Positions 56,345 to 64,000 of a stretch of 64,000 nucleotides of DNA are shown here, in pieces (positions within the stretch are counted from its first letter, which is position 1; the number at the start of each line of letters is the position of its first letter). The notes below the pieces were generated by a model. It was given only the letters and a program-made list of their open reading frames with translations, was not told where the DNA came from and made no database searches. Source of the DNA: UBA1941 sp046329575 (GTDB lineage: Bacteria; Bacteroidota; Bacteroidia; Chitinophagales; LD1); assembly GCA_046329575.1 (NCBI GenBank), contig JAXLUJ010000009.1:1-64000 (forward strand), read 5' to 3'. A program made the translations under genes and the position numbers.

Positions 56345-56466
56345 TTTTTTTGCCGTGCCCCCGCCAGGCAGCAGCAGTCAATTCGCCGGGCAGCAGCCAT
56401 AGGCGGGGTCGGGTGCTGCAAGGGTACGCTATCGCTTCCGCCCTTCACTTCGTTACGGGCCTCGCC
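56345..56466 (+). repeat. Dispersed 152-bp repeat, copy B, left part
   Basis: T7 then GCCGTGCCCCCGCC to CTCGCC, where the outer IS begins. It is the plus-strand counterpart of copy A at 47158-47309. The right part resumes at 59210. Left 122 plus right 33 minus the 3-bp duplicated target gives 152. Confidence 0.88.
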
Positions 56467-56531
56467 TGTATCGTCCTAAAAAAAGTTTACAGGTTAAAAA
56501 ATAAGTCCTGTTATAGGTTTACAATTCAGGC

Positions 56532-57479
56532 TTAATCCTGATTGGAGTTTACAAATGTAGTTTTTGGCCGGTAATAATTCTTCCATGTCCTATGAATTGG
56601 AAGGTTATTTCGATGAACGTCTTCAGGGGTCAACATGTTGCAACTCATATGGGGTCGAACTTCATTATAAATCAAAACAGAACGTGTTAGGATTTCCATT
56701 AATTGCCCATCTGTTGGCTGGTAATGGTTTAAGAACTCTTCTTTGATAATCCCATTCACACGTTCAGCAATAGCGTTTTCCAATGGATCGCCGTTCTCAG
56801 TCATACTGATTTTGATGTGGTTAGCTTCTAATAGTTTTACGTAATCAGCCGAACAATACTGTATACCGCGGTCAGAATGATGGATTAGGCCGGACAACGG
56901 CCCACCGGCCATAGTAATAGCCATTTCCAAAGCTTTAACGGTATGTATCGCCTCAAGACTATCCGCTACATGATGCCCAACGATTTTCCTGCTGTAGGCA
57001 TCGGTTATGAAGCTGATATATCTAAATCCCAAGGCGGTTTTGTAATAGGTAATATCCGATACCCATAACTGATTAGAAGATGTAGGCGTAAAGCCGCGTA
57101 TGATATTGGGGTATTTGCGGAACCAGTGGTTAGATCAGTGTGGTAGTCATTTTCCTACGTTTTTTTCTAATTAATAATTTGTGAGCTGCCAATAGATCAA
57201 ATAGCGCATCGCGTCCCATTTTGATTTGATGTTCCAATAAAATGGCTGCAAAAGCAACAGCAGTTTACGGCCACCAATGGCAGGTTGAAGCGCCGAATTT
57301 GATGGACTTCGCTGTAATACCAGTTCCTCTTCAAAAGAGTTGGTTTGCTGTCGCCACTGTTGTTGATAATAAGCCTGTCTGGTTATACCAAGTAAACAAC
57401 AGCATCGAACCAGACTTGTTTGGGGTCGGCTGTCTTTAGTTTCACGGATTACTTGGTGTTGGAGTTTTTCGGATGGCAA
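56532..57479 (-). pseudogene. Outer IS3 transposase orfB, frameshifted
   Basis: The C-terminal part (56532-57032) is the DDE integrase core: FITDAYSRKIVGHHVADSL, LIHHSDRGIQYCSADYV, NAIAERVNGIIKEEF. The N-terminal part (57171-57479) has the HTH-21-like ITRQAYYQQQ. Between and within them there are frameshifts near 57240 and 57133; in another frame the sequence reads EHQIKMGRDALFDLLAAHK. Compensating shifts near 57300 are also likely. It is inactive. Confidence 0.82.
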
Positions 57480-57870
57480 TCTTATATTCCTTTTCGGCCA
57501 GCGTAATCATACGCTCATAGAGCTCCGAACGAAGTTGTTCGTCTGCCAAACGTTTCTTTAAACGAGCGATTTCAGCCTCCAACATACTGAGAGACGCCTG
57601 CGACTGCTTTTGCGGATCTTTTGATTGAGACAAAGGAAAATCGTTTAGTGCCGCAAAATTACGTAATACTTTTGGTGCATATGGGTCCGCATAACCTGCT
57701 TTTCGTAGCCACTTGCAAATTATGCCATGGCCGCTCAGGCCATATTTGCGCTCAATGTGCTCTTTGGGCTGACCTGTCTGAAGATATTCATCTATAACTT
57801 GCTGTTTAAATGATGGTGAATAATAATAAGAGCCTGCAGGTCGTTTCGGATCTTGTTCTTGTTTTGTGTC
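57442..57870 (-). pseudogene. Outer IS3 transposase orfA, split from its start codon
   Basis: The open frame runs from the inner IS junction to the stop at 57442 (FKQQVIDEYLQTGQPKEHIE, KYGLSGHGIICKWLRKAGY). The ATG, GAC and A of the original start are now at 59161-59167 because the inner element inserted between codons 2 and 3. Restored, it would be 142 residues with a HTH_Tnp_1-like N-terminus and a leucine-rich coiled coil. It overlaps orfB. Confidence 0.82.
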
Positions 57871-57931
57871 TGAAGCCCCCCCTAAAACTAAGATAGGTTA
57901 AAACCAGACTGAAAGCACTAATTTCAGTTTT

Positions 57932-58204
57932 ATGAGAAAATCAAAGTTCACGGAAGCGCAGATTGTAAAGGCGCTGGATGAGGAACAGAAAGGCCGGAAG
58001 GCCGAAGACATTTGCAGGGAACTTGGCGTTAGCCGGGCAACGTTTTACCAATGGAAATCGAAGTATGGCGGAATGGACGTAAGCCATTTGCAACAACTCA
58101 AGGCATTGCAGGAGGAGAACCGCAAGCTTAAAGCGATGTATGCGGATTTGGCCTTAGATCACCGCATTCTCAAAGAGGTCATCGAAAAAAGTTGTAGGGT
58201 CTGA
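57932..58204 (+). CDS. Inner IS3-family transposase orfA
   Basis: 90 residues: HTH_Tnp_1 domain FTEAQIVKALDEEQKGRKAE and CRELGVSRATFYQWKSKYGG, then the leucine-rich tail LKALQEENRKLKAMYADLAL. Typical of IS3/IS407 elements. A run of six A then G at 58185-58191 lies at the junction with orfB. Confidence 0.9.
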   Translation: MRKSKFTEAQIVKALDEEQKGRKAEDICRELGVSRATFYQWKSKYGGMDVSHLQQLKALQEENRKLKAMYADLALDHRILKEVIEKSCRV

Positions 58205-59144
58205 ACAGAAACGGCAACTGGTACACCAGCTCAAACAAGAGCAGGTATCAGTACGGTTCGCCGCCCGGATCATGAATATATCCATTGCAGCCGTTTACTA
58301 TCAATCGAAGAAGGATGACTCAGCAGTTGTTGCTAAACTCAATACTTTAGCTGAATTAAAGCCAACCCGGGGTTTTGACTATTACTTTGGCCGTATTCGC
58401 AATGAAGGCTTCACATGGAACCATAAGCGGGTGAAACGCGTTTATGATGCGCTACAACTCAATCTGCGGCGCAAAACGCAAGCGAAAGTTACCAGTGCGT
58501 GAAAAAGTTCCATTACTGCGCCCTAGTGCGCCCAATCAAATGTGGAGTATGGATTTTATGTGCGATACGCTGGCTTGTGGCCGCAAGTTCAGAACGTTGA
58601 ACATCATAGATGAGTTTAACAGCGAATTGCTGGATATTGAGATTGACTTTTCGCTACCAGCCAAGCGCGTTATCCGTACGCTGGAAAGAGCTTCTGGTGC
58701 CATGGCAAGCCGATGGCCATACGCGTAGACAACGGCCCAGAGTTCATTAGCAATGCGCTGGAATCATTTTGCAATCAACCGCAGAACAACATTAAGCTGT
58801 CTTTTATTCAAAAGGGAAAACCCACTCAAAATGCCTATGTAGAACGTTTTAACCGAACCTTCCGGGAGGATGTGCTGGATGCGTACTCGTTTAGAACCAT
58901 TTATCAGGCCCGCAGCGAAGCAGCTTGGTTCCTGGAGGATTACAACAGCCATCATCCTCATGAAGCCCTTCAGGGCATGAGTCCGATTGGCTATCGCCAT
59001 GCTGTTGAAAGTGGAAAACTCGCCCCGCGCCAATCCCCGCCGAGTTTACCACATTGCAACAGCGGAACTAATAATAACACCAATAATAAATTTTTAACTT
59101 CAAACATTGTTAACCGCAAAAAGTCTGGAAATACCCTGTATTAA
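58191..59144 (+). pseudogene. Inner IS3-family transposase orfB, frameshifted
   Basis: Three frames are needed: first LVHQLKQEQVSVRFAARIMN and following to about 58490, then 58444-58728 with NQMWSMDFMCDTLACGRKFR, then 58713-59144 with AIRVDNGPEFISNALESFCN and KGKPTQNAYVERFNRTFRED. The DDE residues (Asp in WSMDF, Asp in VDNGPEF, Glu in YVERF) survive but on broken frames. Shifts near 58480 and 58710 probably inactivate it unless they are assembly errors. Confidence 0.85.
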
Positions 59145-59209
59145 AAATGGGGGGGCTTCATGTCCATTTATAGTTTACATTTTGTGTAAACCTATTTTAG
59201 GACAAGACA

Positions 59210-59242
59210 GCCTTCGGCTCGCCTTTCCGCCCCCTCACGGAA
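59210..59242 (+). repeat. Dispersed 152-bp repeat, copy B, right part
   Basis: GCCTTCGGCTCGCC to CCCTCACGGAA, continuing copy B after the IS. It ends 10 bp before the stop of the next minus-strand gene, as copy A does 4 bp before its neighbour. Confidence 0.85.
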
Positions 59243-59251
59243 TGCTTGGGT

Positions 59252-60820
59252 TTAGCGGATAACCAGTTTACACATAGTTACAATTTGATCATCGCCTGAA
59301 AGCGTGGCCATATAGTATCCCGGCGGCAGGTTAGGTAGTTCAGCATCATAATAACTGGAGTAATGGGGCACAACAAAAGAGGCAACATTTTGCCCCATCG
59401 CATTGGTAAGCTGAATTTTTACATGATGGTAACGGTCCCATTCCACCCAGTTGTAATCAAAGCGCACAGCCTGGGAAGCCGGATTCGGTAAAGGAACCAT
59501 CCAGGGCTGCCTGCCGGCAGCCTTTAGGCCATCCGGCAGCCCGTTGTATAACGTATCACAAGTAGCGCCCATTTTGCGGCCCAGCCTGTAATTTGGAAAT
59601 AATGGAATGGAGGATGGCATGTTCTTATAGGTTCTGTACTTTCGCCTTCTGAAATCGCAGGCGGCGCCGGTCAAATCGGGTTTCTCTATCGTATTGATGA
59701 AAACGCAAGCTACGGTTGGGCTAATATAAATTTTGCCATCCGGTCCGTAACCGCTGAAGTCGAAAGCACTAATCGCACCAATGATAGAGTCGATAAAGTT
59801 GTCTTGGATGGCAACCGTATCTTTTCCGGCATTTACATCTGCATCATAAAGGTGGTATTGAAAGATGTAATAACCAGCTACCATATACACTAATGAATCG
59901 TTAGATGCAATCTCAGCAGAAGAAAAAAAATCGGATATCCCACCTAAAGTAGAATCGCGTGGCAGGAAGGTATCTATGATGATGGGATTCGATAAACGCC
60001 CGTTGCATCGGTCAAAGTCAAAAACAGCAGAATTATAAAATCCGGTATGACGCAGCATTTTTTTACCGCTCATCGAAAATACAGTTTTCCCTCCCGAACC
60101 GCCGGGTACCACATTGCCTAAACATTGCTTTTCCACAAAATAAAAGGAATCTTTAGTGAGCAGGTATTTGTGATAGCAGTTGCTGTAAGCCTCCATGATT
60201 ATGATCCACCAGTCGCGGCCATTGCCATGGCGGCAAACCCCCAAATGACCGCCGGTGTTGATAGTGCTGTCGATGGCCACATTTTTCCGGGTAACATGAT
60301 AGCGTCCATTAATTGGGTTTTTCACTATAGTGGTGTAGTTAAGATAAGAGTTCCAGGGCGCCTCCAGCAGCCCCACATTAATATGAAACAAATAGATGGT
60401 GCTGTCGGTTGGTGCGATTTGCACAAAGGCAAAAGCGCCATAAAGTGCTAACCCGGCATCATTTCCCACTGTAAACTGGTGGCAATATTCCCACAAGCCG
60501 CCATAACCAATACTATCGCCATTGGGAATAATGGCGCCTGCCGTATCAAAAATCCAAAGGCCGTTGGTGTATAATTCCAGATTTCCGGCAGTATCGGAAT
60601 AGCTGGTATTGGCTGCATCAAACGCTATATTTCTCTTTTTAGGATAGTGTTTGAATGTATCCAGAAAGGTGGCTTCTTCATTACCGGAATAGGGGAACTG
60701 TGTACTATCCTGATATTGGGGATGATCGCCCCACATCCACGTATTATCATGCTTTTGTGCATTACTATAAACCCACAAGCAGCAGGCCAAATAAATTAGT
60801 GTCGTTTTTCTTATTTCCAT
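59252..60820 (-). CDS. T9SS-exported protein, unknown function
   Basis: 522 residues. Signal peptide about 1-21 (LIYLACCLWVYSNA). The body is beta-rich with repeated Asp and Trp and looks like the WD40/beta-propeller-like proteins of Bacteroidota surface loci, but I cannot name it. The C-terminus, PLPNPASQAVRFDYNW and LPPGYYMATLSGDDQ, is a type A sorting domain. It overlaps the upstream gene by 10 bp. Confidence 0.82.
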   Translation of the reverse strand: MEIRKTTLIYLACCLWVYSNAQKHDNTWMWGDHPQYQDSTQFPYSGNEEATFLDTFKHYPKKRNIAFDAANTSYSDTAGNLELYTNGLWIFDTAGAIIPNGDSIGYGGLWEYCHQFTVGNDAGLALYGAFAFVQIAPTDSTIYLFHINVGLLEAPWNSYLNYTTIVKNPINGRYHVTRKNVAIDSTINTGGHLGVCRHGNGRDWWIIIMEAYSNCYHKYLLTKDSFYFVEKQCLGNVVPGGSGGKTVFSMSGKKMLRHTGFYNSAVFDFDRCNGRLSNPIIIDTFLPRDSTLGGISDFFSSAEIASNDSLVYMVAGYYIFQYHLYDADVNAGKDTVAIQDNFIDSIIGAISAFDFSGYGPDGKIYISPTVACVFINTIEKPDLTGAACDFRRRKYRTYKNMPSSIPLFPNYRLGRKMGATCDTLYNGLPDGLKAAGRQPWMVPLPNPASQAVRFDYNWVEWDRYHHVKIQLTNAMGQNVASFVVPHYSSYYDAELPNLPPGYYMATLSGDDQIVTMCKLVIR

Positions 60821-63800
60821 AGGATTACACTTCGTTTATAAATGATTCGGTCGGCTTGCATCAGGCGCAACTGATAGAATCCCGGCGACAGATTTTCGGT
60901 AAGCATAGAAAGCGTATTGCCGCCATTCGGAGCGCCCTGACGCAAAACGATTTCACCTAAATTATTAATTAGTTCCACGGTTTCGCCCTGATACGTACCT
61001 CCATAAAGATATAGCACCAGATGATCATTAGCAGGAATGGGATAAACGCGGTACGATCGGTTTTCATTGGCTTTGGTGCTATCAGTAGCCATTTCTTTTT
61101 TTAAGGCGATACCGGCCTGATCGCAGAAATCAAAATCGTCATAACTTTCAACCGCAATGCCGCTCAACATAGCCCTGGCATTGAAAACTGCATTCCCGGC
61201 TTCCAGATAACACGATTGAGCCAGTTGAACCAAAAAATTGAATTGGCCCTCCTCGTATTGGAGATTAGATGAATCTATTGTTTTCAAGTAAAGCAGATTT
61301 ACGGCTTTGGTATAATCCTGGAAATTAGCGTTAGTAGATAATGCTTGCAAAGCGCTGAGCAAATGCGCACGGCGCTGATCAAAAATATCACGCCAGGGCG
61401 CCCGGATATTTTGTTGAATCACCCGTTCCGCTTCCACATAATCTTGCAAACGTTGGTATAAAGCCTGATTGGTGGTATCCGTAAGGGTGACGGAAGTGTC
61501 AGGGTTTACCCCGGAAGAATCAATTAACTGCAACCAGGTGGTATCGTTATTTGAGGCGCTGTCTAAGGCAACTAATGCGGCTGCAAACGATTGCTGGCGG
61601 GCCACACTTTGGCTTAACGAAAGCATTGCCGTTTCGTTCATAGTATAAAGTTCGCGTTGCAAGTGTTCCACTTCCGCGAATTTTCCCAAAGGGGTGTTGG
61701 CTACCGAATCGTAAAACATTCTTTCAACACTTTCCTCATCCAGTGTGTCGGCAATAATGCCCAGTTTTTCCTGCAGGGCTTTAGCGGCTTCCCAACGGTT
61801 TACCTCTTCAAAAAAATCGGGATGGTATTGATTCATCAAAACCATTTCATCGAATTCCGTAAGCTCGCCCGCTTGCACCAACGGCTGCTGTGTGGTGTTG
61901 TTGTCATCACAGGACGGAACAACAGATACTGCTGGGTCATATTTGAACCATTGCGAAGGTCCTATAATTGTATTAGTAGTCGGGCTTTGGGCGCTACTGC
62001 CGGGAGGAATAGGAACACGAAATTGTGATGGTACTCCCTGGAATGCTGAATTCTGATTCCATCCTGCCAGGTTTTGGGAGGAATAATTGCCGTTCCAGTT
62101 ATTGCCTTTGGCTTTTTGCTTACCCATTACGCCAGAGGTGGTAATGTGAAGCCCCACATAATTGGCGATGGCGCCATGCCCAATATCATTCGTTTTAAAA
62201 TCAGTACCGGAATTCTGTCCTTCAAACCGGAAACCGGCCTTTAGTCCGTAAGCCATATTGCAACTCACCAGCTGGTGGCCGCCGCTATTTTGAGCAAAAC
62301 AAAACCCGCGGGGGTAAAGATTGGTATTGTTTGCTGCTCCAGAGGCGCCAGGCAAAACCCCGTAAGCAGTATTGCTTAATACGTCAAAATTGCTGCAATT
62401 GCTAAAACGAAATGCATTTCTGGTGGTGGCTTGTATCACATTGGCCTTTACCAGATTTCGCTCAACTACCACATTAGCAGCGGTATTATAAATTCCAGAT
62501 ACATTGGTCATCGATATACCTTCCGCACCATTTTTCAGGCTTACCTTGTTATTGGTAATTTGAAGAGAAGGCTGCTGGCGCGACAAATCATCAGAAATGG
62601 AGATGCCTACTCCAAGGTTGGCAATGTTCAGCGATTGCTGTATAGTATTAAAGAAGGGCCATTTATCAACTGTAATTGTGTTATCCTGAATCTTATGGGC
62701 AAACAAATTTACTCCACTTCTGCAAAAATTTAAAACAACACCGGTTGACCAGGGTTCTGAAAAATTAATCGATAAACCCTGACCATCATACTGAGTAGGC
62801 AAAGTACCAAAACTACTTCCCAGCATATCAATTTTGTTTAATTGGATGGTTATGTTGGATTCAGTACAGTTATTCAGTATGATGCCATTAAGGCAATAGT
62901 TCATGATGTTATTATAAATATATGGTTCGTAGTTTTGTTCAATTTTTATAGCCTTTCTACAACTTTTAAAAAAACAGTTAGAGATATTAATACCGGTAAT
63001 CGCATTGGCTGGATTTGTTTGATTTTTGTTGTACGCATAAATCGCATTTCCATTTCTGGCGCCGGTTCCACCGGAATTTACCGGGAGGTTGTACTGAACA
63101 TATGCCCGTGGTCGATCCTCGGCAGGTATGGCATAAAACTGGCATTGCCTGAAGTAAGCCGAACTATGTTTTACAATTGCACCATTAGCCAGATTACTGA
63201 ATTTGGCACTGAGCGCTGTGCGGGAGGTAGGTTGGAATAAATTCAGATAGATACCTGCCCATGCCCACATATTATCACCATCCGTAATTGTACTTGCAGC
63301 AGGCATATCGGTTTCATTAATCATACCTGGAAATGGCTTTTTAAAATTGGTAGTTCCCTCAAAACGAACATTTGATCCCATTCTAATGGAATAAGAAAAC
63401 ATCGGAGCCGGTAAAATGGCGGAAGATCTTGATGCACAAACGCCAATAAAATTGTCACGGAAAGTAATTGAGCCATATAGGCAGTTCAAATCACTATTGT
63501 GTTCTAGATAAACCGCATACTGAGCATCTTGAATTTGAACTCTGTCTCCGAACGTAAGGCCCCCGTTAGGATTCACATGAAATCCTTCCCACAAACAGCT
63601 ACCAATAGATTCGAATGTGGTATTTTGAACGCTAAGACGGGCGTTGGAATTGACGATGATATTCGCTCCCGGATAAAGCAGAAACCGGACATTACTGAAG
63701 TTGTAATTCGTATTGATGACCAATTTCCCCTGAATAGCAATGGTAGTATTGGCCGCGGGTGAAAAGCCTGAAGTTGGCCAACCCTGAGCAGTAATTACAT

Positions 63801-64000
63801 TATTGAGCTGGTTTGTCCCGGATAAAACAATTGAGGCTGGTGAGAAAAAATTAAATGAAGTAGAGGCAGACGAGCCATTGGTCTGTGTTACAGTTACGGA
63901 ATAAGTACCGGTTTGGTACGGGGTCAAACTAGACCCGGAATTATTCAGAGGGGAATTATTAAAACTCCATTGATAGGTTTGTCCGGCCGGAGCAACGAAT
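60811..64000 (-). CDS. Large beta-helix T9SS-exported protein, 5' end outside the window
   Basis: Open from base 64000 to the stop at 60811 (about 1063 codons); no start is in the window. The first part (IVVNSNARLSVQNTTFES) and repeats such as CFFKSCRKAIKIEQNYEPYI, NNIMNYCLNGIILNNCTESN form a right-handed parallel beta-helix, as in pectate lyases. The last part carries a T9SS type A sorting domain (YRVYPIPANDHLVLYLYGG). The substrate or binding partner is unknown. It leads the two-gene unit with the downstream T9SS protein. Confidence 0.9.
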   Translation of the reverse strand, partial: FVAPAGQTYQWSFNNSPLNNSGSSLTPYQTGTYSVTVTQTNGSSASTSFNFFSPASIVLSGTNQLNNVITAQGWPTSGFSPAANTTIAIQGKLVINTNYNFSNVRFLLYPGANIIVNSNARLSVQNTTFESIGSCLWEGFHVNPNGGLTFGDRVQIQDAQYAVYLEHNSDLNCLYGSITFRDNFIGVCASRSSAILPAPMFSYSIRMGSNVRFEGTTNFKKPFPGMINETDMPAASTITDGDNMWAWAGIYLNLFQPTSRTALSAKFSNLANGAIVKHSSAYFRQCQFYAIPAEDRPRAYVQYNLPVNSGGTGARNGNAIYAYNKNQTNPANAITGINISNCFFKSCRKAIKIEQNYEPYIYNNIMNYCLNGIILNNCTESNITIQLNKIDMLGSSFGTLPTQYDGQGLSINFSEPWSTGVVLNFCRSGVNLFAHKIQDNTITVDKWPFFNTIQQSLNIANLGVGISISDDLSRQQPSLQITNNKVSLKNGAEGISMTNVSGIYNTAANVVVERNLVKANVIQATTRNAFRFSNCSNFDVLSNTAYGVLPGASGAANNTNLYPRGFCFAQNSGGHQLVSCNMAYGLKAGFRFEGQNSGTDFKTNDIGHGAIANYVGLHITTSGVMGKQKAKGNNWNGNYSSQNLAGWNQNSAFQGVPSQFRVPIPPGSSAQSPTTNTIIGPSQWFKYDPAVSVVPSCDDNNTTQQPLVQAGELTEFDEMVLMNQYHPDFFEEVNRWEAAKALQEKLGIIADTLDEESVERMFYDSVANTPLGKFAEVEHLQRELYTMNETAMLSLSQSVARQQSFAAALVALDSASNNDTTWLQLIDSSGVNPDTSVTLTDTTNQALYQRLQDYVEAERVIQQNIRAPWRDIFDQRRAHLLSALQALSTNANFQDYTKAVNLLYLKTIDSSNLQYEEGQFNFLVQLAQSCYLEAGNAVFNARAMLSGIAVESYDDFDFCDQAGIALKKEMATDSTKANENRSYRVYPIPANDHLVLYLYGGTYQGETVELINNLGEIVLRQGAPNGGNTLSMLTENLSPGFYQLRLMQADRIIYKRSVILWK

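Larger units (their letters stand above)
57871..59160 (+). mobile_element. Inner IS3-family insertion sequence, complete ends
   Basis: 1290 bp with a 12-bp perfect terminal inverted repeat, TGAAGCCCCCCC at both ends. A 4-bp target duplication TGTC lies at 57867-57870 and 59161-59164, as in the IS407 group. It inserted into the start of the outer element's orfA. Its orfA is intact but orfB is frameshifted. Confidence 0.9.
56467..59209 (-). mobile_element. Outer IS3-family insertion sequence, disrupted
   Basis: Ends are TGTATCGTCCTAAAA (left) and, in reverse, TGTCTTGTCCTAAAA (right), imperfect terminal inverted repeats. A 3-bp target duplication GCC lies at 56464-56466 and 59210-59212. Without the inner element the length would be about 1449 bp, normal for the family. 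It carries orfA and a multiply frameshifted orfB on the minus strand and is inserted into repeat copy B. Confidence 0.85.

Noticed and set aside
58185..58191. A6G tract as the programmed -1 frameshift site of the inner IS
   Set aside because: In the orfA frame the tract is not aligned to the usual A AAA AAG register, and a -1 shift leads to an immediate stop (TAG at 58195), so I do not claim it works here.
1..64000. tRNA, rRNA or riboswitch
   Set aside because: Scanning the intergenic gaps by eye I saw no tRNA cloverleaf pattern, rRNA signature or known riboswitch; a covariance-model search would be needed to be sure.

Overview
The window looks like chromosomal DNA of a member of the Bacteroidota. 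Evidence seen in the sequence: several secreted proteins end in type IX secretion (T9SS) sorting domains, there is a PorP/SprF-type outer-membrane protein beside large PKD/SprB-type surface proteins with a gliding-motility-type C-terminus, lipoproteins carry typical lipoboxes, and several genes are preceded by the Bacteroidota -7 motif TAnnTTTG or TAnnTTCG. I cannot assign an order with certainty; the gene content would fit a Chitinophagales or Sphingobacteriales-like organism. I see no tRNA, rRNA, CRISPR array or replication origin.

Layout. (1) <1-9037, minus strand: a surface-protein locus with a huge PKD-repeat protein (cut by the window edge), a PorP/SprF protein and an SprB-like protein with a type B sorting domain. 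(2) 9110-15468, minus: an uncharacterised membrane-protein pair and lipoprotein, then a small membrane protein, a YhhQ-type queuosine-precursor transporter and leuS. (3) 15570-24567, mostly plus: an S41 protease, a flippase-like protein, two secreted proteins, tdk, menA and engB. (4) 24564-28332, minus: lipA, fmt, two unknowns and lplA. (5) 28438-32134, plus: pdhB, a thioesterase, a MATE transporter and a GlcNAc-kinase-like protein; then lepB and dapB on minus. (6) 34627-43058: hmgA, a periplasmic-binding-like protein, a TerB-DnaJ protein, sufE with a GNAT gene, parC and a coiled-coil protein. (7) 43122-46380, minus: a DUF1800-DUF1501 pair, the second with a T9SS tail. (8) 46495-48686: a VTT-domain protein, a heptamer tandem repeat, a 152-bp dispersed repeat and a three-gene toxin-antitoxin-chaperone-like operon (RelE/HigB-like protein, XRE regulator, SecB-like chaperone). 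(9) 48727-56334: sucA, a small lipoprotein, lepA, folD, a lipoprotein and a glycosyltransferase. (10) 56345-59242: a second copy of the 152-bp repeat, split by an IS3-family element that is itself split by another IS3-family element. (11) 59252->64000, minus: two large T9SS-secreted proteins, one a predicted beta-helix.

How the genes connect. LipA and LplA make or attach the lipoyl group used by the pyruvate and 2-oxoglutarate dehydrogenase complexes, whose E1 components (pdhB, sucA) are also here. LepB could process the many signal-peptide proteins and T9SS would export those with C-terminal sorting domains. Most of the window is housekeeping; the accessory parts are the surface-protein loci at both ends and the 47.1-48.7 kb and 56.3-59.2 kb regions. 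The most interesting items are the toxin-antitoxin-chaperone-like operon and the 152-bp repeat, which both times lies between convergent genes and ends within 3-10 bp of a minus-strand stop codon.
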